From NCBI GenBank assembly GCA_030770545.1, contig CM061106.1, forward strand, positions 14,805,001 through 14,869,000: DNA of 64,000 nt. Reading direction: 5' to 3'. The notes under the pieces are model-generated. The model was given only the letters and a program-made list of their open reading frames with translations, was not told the origin of the DNA and searched no databases. The DNA is from Macropodus opercularis. Lineage: Eukaryota > Chordata > Actinopteri > Anabantiformes > Osphronemidae. Positions 22,001 through 31,469 of this stretch are shown here, piece by piece (within the stretch, counting starts at the first letter, position 1; the number at the start of each line of letters is the position of its first letter). Both the position numbers and the translations under genes were made by a program.

Positions 22001-25000
22001 AGCTACCAGAACTGGTGGAGAGGACCAACAAGGGTTTGTTTCCCATTCTCCTCCAACTTCACCTGATTATAAGTGCTCTAACCATCACTCTGTCGCAATC
22101 TCTGTTCTGGCCACATCGTTTGCTCCTCAAGTTTGTGCAGAGCCGTTTTCAAGCCTGTTAAGCCTGTCCCCCTAGTGAGGGAATGTGATGTGTGATGTGC
22201 TATGTGAGGGGTGATGGTGAGTTTGTAGGAAGGAACATCTCCTATACAAGAAAACACAAGAGTTAATGAAACGTGGTCTATGTGAAGGTCACTCATCAAG
22301 TCATTTACTAACAGAGACGTGATATTTAATAGATTTACTGAAACCTGGCTGCAGCAGGATGAATGATGTGTGATGCCTCTTATACACAATAAACAAAGTC
22401 CAGTGTGTGTGACTGACCATGATTAGTCCATGAAGCAGAGAAACAGCCAGTGAATGAGGATTAAAACAGGCCCAGGTTTCTGTTCAGCTCTGGAGCCAGA
22501 CTGACTAAGAGTCATAGCTGTGTTGACCCAGAGCAGCTTCAAACACCAGCAGCAGTGACTTCATGGATTTCTTTACTTAGAACATTGGAACCATTAGAGA
22601 CATTGATTCATTTGCTGGTGACTCTGTCTGACTGCTTGTCTCTTAGACTCAATCCCAACTAGATCACTCAAAGAAGTTCTTCCGTTCATCAGCACGTCCA
22701 CATTTTCACATTGAAAAGCTCAGGCTTTTCAGGCTGCTGTGGTCAAACCTTCACTGAACAAACCTGCTCTCAACCCTGGAGAACTAGCAGCTATAGGCCA
22801 ACATCTAATCTGCCCTTTCTTTCTAAACCCTTGAAGTCGTAGCCAGACGACCATGTGACAACCTGCGTAACAGAGAGGAAACGGAGGCAGGGGTCAAAGG
22901 TCAGTGACCAGGTGCCTCGATCACCCTGTAAGTTATTATTCAAGGTTCAGGAAGGAACCAGAGACTCAGTCATTGACTGAACTACTGATGTTCACTCTCA
23001 TCAACTGTCTGGAATCTGTTTCATGATTCCAGTGTGTTGCCTCACTTCAACAGGTTTTAGTTCTATTAACACACGTTCAAGCTGTTAATGTGTCTAATGT
23101 GTAGATGGATCATTCAGCTCAGCTGCAGACGTCTCTGGCTGAGGACAACTCCAGGCTGTTGATACACATTTCAGTCATGTGAGGACTTACACAGCTTTGT
23201 TGGAGGCTTTGACGACTGGCAGCAGCCTCAGCAGAGCCTCCTCTGAACCAGAGTATTTCCTCAGGTCAAACACGTCCAGATCTTCTTGTGATGACAGTAA
23301 GATGAAGACCAGAGCCGACCACTGAGCAGGAGACAGTTCATGTGTGAAGAGACGTCCTGATCTCAGGTTCTGTTGGATCTGCTCCACTAGAGAACCATCA
23401 TTCAGTTCATTCAGACAGTGGAACAGGTTGATGCTTCTCTCTGCAGGCAGATCCTCACTGAGCTTCTTCTTGATGTACTGGACTGTTTCCTGATTGGTCT
23501 GCAGCAAATGATTGAATAAAAGGCGGAGGAACAGTCCCTGGTGTCTAATTTCTTTCTGGGTCATCAGACCTTGTAGTAGAGTCTGATTGGTCTGCAGTGA
23601 AAGACCGAGGAGGAAGCGGAGGAACAGGTCCAGGTGTCCATTTGGACTCTGTAAGGCCTGGTCCACAGCGTCCTGGTAAAACTGTGTCTCTGTAAATTTG
23701 TCTTCTCTTGTTTCAGATTCCTGGGATGTTGATTGTTGTTGTGACAGCAGATTGACTCCAGAGTTGATGAAGGTCAGATGGACGTGAAGAGCAGCCAGAA
23801 ACTCCTGAACACTCAGATGGACGAAGCAGAACACCTTGTCCTGGTACAGTCCTCTCTCCTCTCTAAAGACCTGTGTGAACACTCCTGAGTAAACTGAGGC
23901 TGCTCTGACATCGATGCCACACTCTGTCAGGTCTGACTCGTAGAAGATCAGGTTTCCTTTCTGCAGCTGCTCAAAAGCCACTTTTCCCAGAGACTCAATC
24001 ATCTCCCTGCTCTTTTTATTCCAGATTGGATCTGTCTCAGCTCCTCCATTGTACTTGATGCTCTTCACTTTGGTCTGAACCACCAGGAAGTGGATGTACA
24101 TCTCAGTCAGGGTCTTGGGCAGCTCTCCTCCCTCTCTGGTTCTCAGCAGATCCTCCAGAACCGTAGCAGTGATCCAGCAGAAGACTGGGATGTGACACAT
24201 GATGTGGAGGCTTCGTGATGTCTTGATGTGAGAGATGATGGTTGTGGCCTGCTGCTCATCTCTGAACCTCTTCCTGAAGTACTCCTCCTTCTGTGGGTCA
24301 GTGAACCCTCTGACCTCTGTCACCATGTCAACGCACCCAGGAGGGATCTGATTGGCTGCTGCAGGTCGTGTGGTGATCCAGAGGCGAGCAGAGGGAAGCA
24401 GGTTCCCCCTGATGAGGTTTGTCAGCAGCACATCCACTGAGGTGGACTCTGTGACATCAGTCAGGGTTTCAGTCTGGTGGAAGTCCAGAGGAAGTCGACT
24501 CTCATCCAGACCGTCCAAGATGAACACGACCTGGAACTGTTCAAAGCTGCAGATTCCTGCTGCTTTGGTTCCAGTGAAGAAGTGATGAACAAGTTCCACC
24601 AAGCTGAACTTTTGCTCTTTCAGCACGTTCAGCTCTCTGAAGGTGAATGGAAACGTGAAGTGTACGTCCTGGTTGGCTTTGCCTTCAGCCCAGTCCAGAG
24701 TGAACTTCTGTGTCAGGACTGTTTTCCCAATGCCAGCCACTCCCTTGGTCACCACGGTTCTGATGGGTCCATCTCTTCCAGCTGAGCCTTTAAAGACGTC
24801 TTCTAGTCTGATGGTTGTTTCTGCTCTGTGTGGTTTCCTGGAGGCTGCTTCAATCTGTCTGACCTCATGTTCATGGTTGACCTCTCCAGTCCCTCCCTCT
24901 GTGATGTAGAGCTCTGTGTAGATCTGGTTCAGAAGGGTTGGGTTTCCTGCTTTAGCGATGCCTTCAAACACACACTGGAACTTCTGCTGCAGCTGGGATT

Positions 25001-28000
25001 TAAGCTGACGCTGAAAAAGTGGAGTAAAAGCTCCTAAAGGAACAAGCAAAAAATTTAATTTCAATTTAATGGTAGTAAATAGTAAATGTGTGACTGTGAG
25101 TGTGATGCTAAATGTTGAGTTAAATCCTCTTACTGCTCTGCAGACAGTCAGCCAGCTCCTCCTGCTTCATCCTCCTCAGGAAGTTCAGTGTGATCTTCAG
25201 AAATGCGTCTCTGCTGCTCCTCCTCTGCTCTTCATCCTCACCATCCAACGCCTCCTTATCCTCCCTCTGACTCTCTAAGCATTCTGGGTAATCTGGACTC
25301 AGAACCTTCTGCATCTTCTTCAGCTCCTTCTTCACAAACGTGACAATGTTGTCCTCCAGCAGCTGGAACAGAAACTCTATGAATGACACCATCCAACTAA
25401 AAGCATGGAGCCAAACATCAGATCCATGTTGGACACACTGACAATCCACTGGTGTAAAAGTGCAGCATGGAGACGATTGAACACAACAGATGAAAGTAGT
25501 GGTTGTCCATGTACAGACCATAAACATGGAGTCCAGGTGTGTTTGGTGCTGCTGGGCAGACTGACCACTGGGAACCTCTGAGCTCTGCTGGTCCACTCTG
25601 TGGAGGAACCATGAAGAATGAGCTCACATGATGTGAGTCCACACAGAGACACACACAAGGTAAAGGTCCATGAAGTGATGCTTGATGTGAGCAGTGAGTC
25701 AGAGACTCCCTGTAGCGGTGAAGCTTTACTGTCACAGTCAGTTTGGTTCCGTCTCAGCAGCTCTGAACAACATCTATCTCTGCCTCCCTCACTGAACAAT
25801 GCTGACGTGTTGGAACAAGGCGTCTAGAGACAGAGTCTGCTGGGATCAGACTGGTTGTACTGGGCAGCTCCCAGTGGGAATGTGTTGAACTGTGTGAGTC
25901 TGAGGCAGAGCTGCTGCTCACACTAGTAACATTGAACCACTTCCTCCATTCATTCATTGTTGGATCCTACATCAAAGTTCAGACGTCAGCTCTGGTGCTG
26001 ACACTGGGGACAAACAGTCGTCTCCACTTACTGCAACAACATCAACTAAAGTCTAACAGCAGGAACTTCAACCTACTGCTGAAAGACATTTGAGCCAAAT
26101 CTGCACGTAGAGAACGTCAATGACCAGATTTGATCAGAGTTGAACATTTGTGGTTCAGCTGCTTCCTTTGACGTCTGCCTGCAAGTCAGCACTTCATTAG
26201 AAGAGGAGCAGCCCCTGTGACCCTCTACAGCAGGGGTGTCAAACTCAAATACACAGTGGGCCAAAATTGAAAAGTGGAACGAAGTCGCAGGCCAACATTG
26301 ATATTTACTGGGAAAAAAAAGTGGATATGGAACAAGCAAAGCTTAATACTAAACTAGACTATTTCTGTAAGAAAATGCACTGTGAATGCTGTAATGCTGA
26401 ATTTATTCCCAAGAACCGTTGACGGTAGCTGGAGAGTTTAAAAAGTTCTTAAAGGTAGTTTAAGAAAAATCCAAGTGGTTAAAAAAAGAGCTAAACATGT
26501 TCAGAAGTTAAAAGTAAAAGTAAAAATAAAGCATAATGAAGTAATATTAAATAGGTATTTATAATTAAATAATTAAAGAAAACACAGTTGAGTTGATCCA
26601 AACAGTAAAAGTATAGAAAACGACTAAAACATATTGATAGAATTTTGCAGGACTTTCCTGACATTACTGAAGTTTTAAAAGCATTATTACAACAAGCAGA
26701 ACATTCAGATTCAATGTGATGACAATAAACATCACATTTAAAAAGGGACAACTCTAGGGGGATTTGAAACAGCAGCCTCATGTAGTAGTGTGCAGCAGAG
26801 TAACCACTGGACTATCTAGGCAGCTAAGAGTGTCACCGTGCGCCACCGTGACATCCTGTCAGTGACCTGCTGTAGCTGTAGCCATTCGCCGAGGAAAGCG
26901 AAACCCGTTAAACGGGCTCGTTGCAGCGAAACCGTAACACGAATCACAAAAACCACCAGAAAGTCGATACTTTAATCTGCGACTTGCGTGAGTTTCATGT
27001 CCAAAGACTGAACATTTTGGAATTCCCAGCGAGTTGAAAACGATCGATCTGTCTTATCTGCTCCGCGAGTCAGGCAGAAAAATTAGGGGTTCAATGGCTC
27101 AGAAGCGGCCGCTCCGGTAAACAGTGAGCAAGTAGATGTAGGACAGTGGTTTATAAACTGACCGCTAGGTGTCGCTGTTTTGTGGGTCTGGAGCTGTGCA
27201 TTGACCCTTACAGGACACCTTACTCCCAGACCCGTTGCATTCTGGGTGCCGCAATGTGTTTTTTATGTGTTTCGTTGCTTCTGTTGGAAGATGACACGTG
27301 ACCTCAATAAAGTGAAGCCAATAAGTCCCGGCCGCAATCAGAACTCTCGGCGTCTGGTGTCTTCTTAACACACCCATTCCCCACCACAATAAGATCACAC
27401 CTTCACACAACGCAGACAACCAGGGGGACGTGGACGAATTTGCGACTCCAGCAAAGACGCGTTGCAGGACGAGAGGTGTCTACATTCGCTTCACAGTGAT
27501 AATATTAGGAAAACAATACTGTTAACGCTTCTTTTAGCCATTTTAGGGGGGGGGGGATTATGGTCAACGGAAGGAGTGGGCGTGTAGTATTAGCGGTACA
27601 TGATAATTACCGGCGGGCCAGCTCTAATAGTAATTTGGTATTGCTTCGCAGGCCAAATATAATTACGCTGCGGGCCAAATTTGGCCCGCGGGCCAGAGTT
27701 TGACACATATGCTCTACAGGATCAGAGCTTTAGCTACTGGCTGGATGGAGATTTGATCCATGATCAGAGTGTTTGCTGGAAGAACAGTGAAGAAAGCTTC
27801 TCCTTCACATTAACACTTCAAACACAAACCAACTGACTCACATCAGAAACAAACAACAACTATTGATCATCATAGAAAGTTTACATCAGATTGTTCAACC
27901 TGATTCAAACTGACAACAACTCACTTTGACTCTGATGCAGGTTGGTCTTTAAAGGTAATAAAATCATCCTTTGACCGGTTGCTCTTGAATGACACACAAC

Positions 28001-28265
28001 TGGGTTCAGGTCCAGCTTCAGCAGATTTTTGTGTCTGATGGGACCTGATAGAAAAACAACTTAGTGACTCTCACATATTCAGTGGACGTTTCCTTCATCA
28101 ATGACCAATAATAGTGAATCTTAAACAGTGTGTGTGACTTGGAGACAGAATCATCAGATGGTCTCAGTCATCTCACCTCTGAGCTTTGGTCTGGCTCTCA
28201 TGGTCCCCACACAGAGTGGTTTTAGAGGGAGGGGCTCCCTCCTCTCTGTCCTCACACTGATTCAT
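12876..28265 (-). CDS. NLRC3-like (fish FISNA-NACHT-LRR) receptor, 13-exon model
   Basis: Cytosolic innate-immune NLR of the large fish family. On the - strand I chained: 28177-28265, 27925-28044, 25134-25597, 23191-25033, then nine LRR exons 21541-21714, 19121-19294, 17761-17934, 16769-16942, 15761-15934, 15306-15479, 14297-14470, 13323-13496 and 12876-13041. Every junction has GT and AG borders and the phases agree throughout, giving 4074 nt (1357 aa). If the GT-AG segment 25363-25518 is an intron, the product is 1305 aa. The order is N-terminal tail repeats, a helical region, FISNA, NACHT (Walker A GVAGIGKT near residue 322; Walker B FILDGLDE near 395), winged-helix/HD region, LRRs. No stop or frameshift precedes the terminal exon. 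No SPRY domain follows. Function in sensing is known for the family only in outline; the ligand is unknown. Confidence 0.85.
13323..13496 (-). CDS. NLR LRR exon 8
   Basis: 174 nt, LSSCRLSEISC and QLDLSGNHLKDSSVKPL. In frame with its neighbours. Confidence 0.85.
14297..14470 (-). CDS. NLR LRR exon 7
   Basis: 174 nt, LSGCWLSEVSC and QLDLSNNKLQDSSVKHL. Slightly more diverged (SEV for SEI, LHLKQ for SHLTQ). Confidence 0.85.
15306..15479 (-). CDS. NLR LRR exon 6
   Basis: 174 nt, LSHCRLSEISC and QLDLSGNNLQDSSVKHL. The encoded body is identical to LRR exon 3, suggesting recent duplication or gene conversion. Confidence 0.85.
15761..15934 (-). CDS. NLR LRR exon 5
   Basis: 174 nt, LSCCRLSEISC and QLDLSYNDLQDSSVKHL. 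The intron to the next exon is only 281 bp, about 550 bp shorter than in the other units. Confidence 0.85.
16769..16942 (-). CDS. NLR LRR exon 4
   Basis: 174 nt, same frame and splice borders. It starts LSFCRLSEISC and has a Pro-to-Arg change (LESRHCRLE). Open throughout. Confidence 0.82.
17761..17934 (-). CDS. NLR LRR exon 3
   Basis: 174 nt, phase 2 to phase 2, encoding CRLSEISCDSLASALKSNPS and QLDLSGNNLQDSSVKHLCGF. The flanking intron sequence is shared with LRR exons 4 to 8. Confidence 0.85.
18451..18749 (-). repeat. Common teleost dispersed repeat (GGCGGC-headed, tRNA-like B box) in NLR intron
   Basis: On the - strand it starts AGGGGCGGCATAGTGGTGG, runs through a CCCACAGTCCAAAGAGTTAG stretch and ends in a CCCTGCAGGAAAGAGGTGG-type tail. 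I recognise this as a very common fish repeat; it explains why the spacing between LRR exons 2 and 3 is 1360 bp instead of about 1000. Confidence 0.6.
19121..19294 (-). CDS. NLR LRR exon 2
   Basis: 174 nt, first of the near-identical set, with LSEISCDSLASALKSNPSHL and LTQLDLSDNNLQDSSVKHL. The acceptor TTTAATCAG differs slightly from the TTATTCAG of its siblings. Confidence 0.85.
19295..21540 (-). other. NLR intron between LRR exons 1 and 2
   Basis: 2.2 kb without a supported gene. A 91-codon hydrophobic open frame at 20807-21082 (+) resembles no family and sits in pyrimidine-rich sequence. I see no complete transposon. Confidence 0.5.
21541..21714 (-). CDS. NLR LRR exon 1
   Basis: 174 nt, phase 2 at both ends, after the NACHT exon. 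It encodes LSGCNISERGLEALSSVLSS... and SSLRQLDLSYNDLQDSGVKL. It is clearly diverged from the other LRR exons, so it is the non-amplified first repeat. Confidence 0.85.
22250..22870 (+). mobile_element. Decayed L2/Rex-type LINE fragment in NLR intron
   Basis: Short blocks of fish L2-type LINE protein are recognisable on the + strand: an endonuclease-end motif near 22340 (TETWLQQDE-like) and the pre-reverse-transcriptase motif near 22735-22830 (VVKPSLNKPALNPGE). The intervening part is deleted. Not coding. Confidence 0.5.
23191..25033 (-). CDS. NLR exon 4 (FISNA and NACHT domains)
   Basis: A single 1843-nt exon, open throughout, bounded by CTTTAG and GTAAGT. FISNA occupies roughly the first 80 codons. 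NACHT follows with Walker A GVAGIGKT, Walker B FILDGLDES, a sensor-type WITTRPAA block, then winged-helix and helical parts (FCFVHLSVQEFLAALHV and following). The ATP-binding Lys and the acidic Walker B residues are present, so nucleotide binding appears intact. The large central exon is standard for this family. Confidence 0.9.
25134..25597 (-). CDS. NLR exon 3 (pre-FISNA helical region) with a 156-nt insert
   Basis: It encodes VDQQSSEVPSGQ..., then ...HLDSMFM, an inserted open 52-codon stretch, then LLEDNIVTFVKKELKKMQ... and ...FLRRMKQEELADCLQS, which links to FISNA. Acceptor and donor phases match exons 2 and 4 with or without the insert (25363-25518), because 156 is divisible by three and starts GT and ends AG. 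Confidence 0.75.
25363..25518 (-). other. 156-nt in-frame GT-AG segment inside NLR exon 3
   Basis: On the - strand it begins GTCTGTACATGG and ends CTGTTCCAG, directly between codons for DSMFM and LLEDN, which are adjacent in related fish NLRs as I know them. It is open in the reading frame. It may be an intron gained inside the exon, or an insertion translated as 52 extra residues. Confidence 0.6.
26231..27711. mobile_element. hAT-type non-autonomous DNA transposon with 8-bp target duplication
   Basis: The 8-bp direct repeat CTCTACAG lies at 26223-26230 and 27712-27719, exactly at the element borders. The ends carry inverted GTGTCAAACTC motifs (26236-26246, and reversed near 27697-27707). 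Repeated GGGCCAAA-type motifs near the right end are typical of this common family. 1481 bp, no transposase frame. It lies in the intron between NLR exons 2 and 3. Confidence 0.85.
26757..26826 (-). repeat. tRNA-derived sequence (A- and B-box-like) inside the hAT element
   Basis: On the - strand a TAGTCCAGTGGTTA stretch resembles a pol III A box and TTTCAAATCCC resembles a B box about 35 nt later. A cloverleaf is not convincing; likely a tRNA-derived SINE head or old tRNA pseudogene nested in the transposon. Confidence 0.4.
27925..28044 (-). CDS. NLR exon 2 (EPSCVS-type N-terminal repeat)
   Basis: 120 nt, acceptor CTATCAG, donor GTGAGT, phases 2 and 2. It encodes the short fish-NLR repeat GPEPSCVSFKSNRSKDD. 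Only one such exon is seen; many family members have several in tandem. Confidence 0.8.
28177..28265 (-). CDS. NLR exon 1 (start codon and N-terminal tail)
   Basis: The ATG at 28265-28263 opens a 29-codon stretch beginning MNQCEDREEG, typical of the first coding exon of fish NLRC3-like genes, and ends at a GTGAG donor in phase 2. An in-frame TGA lies five codons upstream, which fixes this ATG as the first possible start. Confidence 0.8.
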
Positions 28266-28834
28266 GTCCACATCAGCTCACACACACTTTCTACCTTCAT
28301 GTGGAGACAAACACAAATCATTCATCTGCACATCAGCTGAAATCCTCCTTCCATCATTAGTCAAATATCAGCTGCTCCTGGTCGTCTCTTCTTCTCTGGT
28401 TCGTATTTGCTGCCTTTAAAGTCAAACACGTCTCCCTGAGTAAAGACAAACCAGCTACAACCTCCTAATGTGACTGTTTAAGAACTGGATCACAGTGGGC
28501 ATCATGAGTGAGATTCTCCAGAAGGAAGGATTCAGTCCCAGTCAGTGAGGACAGTTATTGACACTGACGTTCACAGAGACATCCGTGTTGAGTTTTCTGT
28601 GTATGGAGCCTATTTGGTTAATGGTGAGTTAAACTGGTTGTTTAATATGTGAGTGAGAAACATCTGATTCCTGAAGGAGCATTGCTGAGAAAAATGGTTT
28701 ATTACAGTTAGAAAAGAAGGAGGAAACAAAAGGAAGGATTTATTGATACAGTATACAGCAAGGGATGTAGAGAATGTCTGAGAATATGAACACAAGCAGG
28801 AGAGATCAGTTGTAATGTGAAGTACATTTAGTAT

Positions 28835-29237
28835 TGTAACGACGGGAGGCTTTGGAGCGGAAGCTAACTAGCCCTGGCTAACTGTTAGCAGCTAACTATC
28901 GGCTAGCTCAGGCGCTAGCAGGCTAACCTAGAGTGAACTTGCTCAATATGGCAGGCGGATGTGAGAACACTTGTGCCCCATACACCGCACGACCCCAAGT
29001 GTCTTGAACTGCTCCAAACAAAGCACAGACAGACTGCTCTTGTCTGTTCTTACAGCTGCCTCCCACAGAGGTAGCTGAGCTTTATTTTGAACACAACAAA
29101 TGACCGTTCACCGGTGGGGGGTCACTGCCACACACAGCACCCTCCCACACGGTGCCGGCAAAAACACACACAGAACATTGCCCATTACCCAGAGTTCCCC
29201 TGGGCCGAACGCACCAGCGACCTGCTGGGTCGCTACA
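28835..29237. repeat. Solo LTR with GTAT target duplication
   Basis: The termini TGTAACGAC and GTCGCTACA are inverted repeats with one mismatch, flanked by GTAT at 28831-28834 and 29238-29241. The 403-bp length, TG/CA ends and 4-bp duplication fit a solo LTR. It lies just upstream of the NLR start. Confidence 0.7.
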
Positions 29238-29799
29238 GTATTGTTAGCATGGAGATTCAGTTCTATAAAAACTCTCAGCCTTCAGGGTTTCAGCTGCACG
29301 ACACTGAGACTCAGTCCAAAGAGTCAAGCTGCATATTTAACTCCACACACACAGAGAAGCTGCAGAAGGAGGAGGTTCGTGTAACAAGGCTATGTTTGGT
29401 GCTGTCGTGTGATTTTTGGCAATGACCTGTGTTTCCGTATTAACAAGTGACCACTTTAACTGGTGACTGACTTCCGAATGCTGCAATGGTTGCTCGTAGT
29501 TACGGCAGATGTTTGAAGGAGCCTGTTAGTCCTTGTCACTGCCTTGTCGGGTGTTTTATTGCGTTTACTCCATGTAAACAAACTGCTGTTAACAATCTTA
29601 GAGTTTTACCAGAAATAATCTGACACAGTCTGAAGGTCGCTCGTATCACGGAAGTGGCTAAAAGAGAATGAGGACTGAGTCAGTTTGCTCTGTTGTCAAT
29701 AAAACACCAAACCTCTGCGTTTTGTCTTTGAAGCCTTGTTTGGGTAAAATAAGCATTGCTTATTCTAAAAATATTCAATGTCATTTAGTGAAATTAACA

Positions 29800-29892
29800 G
29801 GATCGCGAATACGGGATTCGATCTCGCTGTGACAGTAAGAAAACCACGAAGACTATAAACCATGAATCTAAACCACTAAACCACAGTAGGAC
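29800..29892 (-). repeat. tRNA-derived sequence (possible SINE head)
   Basis: The - strand shows TGGTTTAGTGG (A-box-like) and GATCGAATCCCG (B-box-like). The arms do not pair well. It lies immediately left of the retroposed insertion at 29924. Confidence 0.4.
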
Positions 29893-29923
29893 CAGAGTTC
29901 ACTCCAATGCGTTGAACATATCT

Positions 29924-31251
29924 TTTTTTTTTTTTTTTTTTTTTTTAATTGGTCTATCAAGACGAAATGAGAGTCTCTGGATTGGACAGGAAGAAAGGGG
30001 GGGGGGGGTGAGAAGAGGAAGCACAGACAACAAGATACATAGTACAACCAACAGGGTATAGCTAACATTAAGTAAATAAGTTATAGTGATGAAATTGATT
30101 GTTAACAGTCCTGGTAGGTATGATGATAATGACAAGCAGCGACATCTACAGTAACCACAGCAGCAATAACAACAATAACCACACAACGACTATAAGTACA
30201 AGTGCAGCATTACCAACACCATGATAACTTCATTTGTGAAAAAAAAAACAAAAAAAAACAACAACACAAAAACCAATTAAAATAAGTAAATAGATACATA
30301 AGAGGAAGGTATATCATAACATAACACGTATGCACTTTGTTGCTCATTTAGTTTGTTCCATTACCCCGAAACAGTGAAACAACATCATTCACCGCTTGTG
30401 GTGATGCAAGCATTGGTGCACAGTGCCACTAGCAGAAACCAGGGTGATGGGGGAAGGTGATGAATGTGTCCCTACCGTCCCAATGCTCCAACAAGCAGCA
30501 AGAAAGGGCCCAGTAACCAGTGCGCCACATACCTCTCAGGCCCGGAAGGGCAGATGCCTTGAACCGGGGCGCCCGCCCACGCCCCCCAGACAGGGCCGCA
30601 GCAGCCACAGGGACAGCACCAGGAGCCAGGTCCGGCCACCGATGAGCCAGCGCCAGCCCACCCCGGGAAGAACAGAAGCAGACCCCCCCTCCACCGGGGG
30701 GGTCAGCCCCAGAGAGCAGAACCCGGGCACCCACAGTCTGCAAGGAACCCATAGGCGATGACCCCCGGCGTCCCGAGGGGAACCCACCCCCAGTTTGCGT
30801 CCCCCGCAAGGACGGAGAAGAGCCCCCCCCCCACGGCCAGACACCACCCCCAGCGTCATGGTGGGCTTGCAGCACTAGGTAGGCATTAGTGGGAATCAGC
30901 AGAGGAGGCCGCCCAGGCAGCAAGATCCCCTAGCCTGCGCCAGGATCGGGCCACCCAAACATCAGCCACACCACTAACATACATACCCACATACTGCCAC
31001 ATACATTCCCCCCAGAACCTACCCATCCATACGTGATACTATACACACTCACACCCACACCATACGCGAAGTCCCATTCATGAGGTGGGTTGGTCTCCGA
31101 CCCAGTACCCGCGGGGCCCCGGGCAGGACCCGCGGCACCTCTAAAGCCACCTCCCCCGCCCCCATCCGAGGAGGAGCCAGGGGCAGCAAGACAGGACCCC
31201 GTTACCCTGCCAGCCAGCTTGGTTTGTAACATGGTTGTAACAGCTTGGTTT
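29924..31251 (-). mobile_element. Retroposed insertion with poly(A) tail and 15-bp target duplication, GC-rich
   Basis: GCGTTGAACATATCT occurs at 29909-29923 and again at 31252-31266. Between them lies a poly(T) run (3' poly(A) of a - strand insertion) followed by 1.3 kb that becomes very GC-rich from 30420 to 31200, unlike its AT-rich surroundings. This is the signature of LINE-mediated retroposition. The GC-rich part may be a LINE 3' UTR; open frames in it (up to 164 codons) are low-complexity Pro/Gly/Arg and not convincing genes. Confidence 0.8.
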
Positions 31252-31469
31252 GCGTTGAACATATCTAACATCCAGACTCTTGCTCTCTCTGGACAGTAGC
31301 ACCAAATCAACTTGTGACCACTTTGACTTGCAGCGTCGTAGTAGCGTTGTTGTAGCTTCGCTCACTGATTCATCTGCTCTGGTAAATAACTCACACAGGC
31401 GCAGGCTGTGATCGCCTTCTGTCAGATTTCCCCAATAAACACAATAAAAACACATATTAGATGTTGTTT

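Noticed and set aside
24228..25037. Several + strand frames of 69-102 codons
   Set aside because: They are antisense shadows of the FISNA-NACHT exon.
28265..28830. Possible upstream 5' UTR exon or further N-terminal exon of the NLR
   Set aside because: No frame or splice pair strong enough to support one.
30423..30923. Long Pro/Arg/Gly-rich frames on both strands (112-164 codons)
   Set aside because: They lie in a GC-rich retroposed segment where stops are rare by composition; no domain or splice context.
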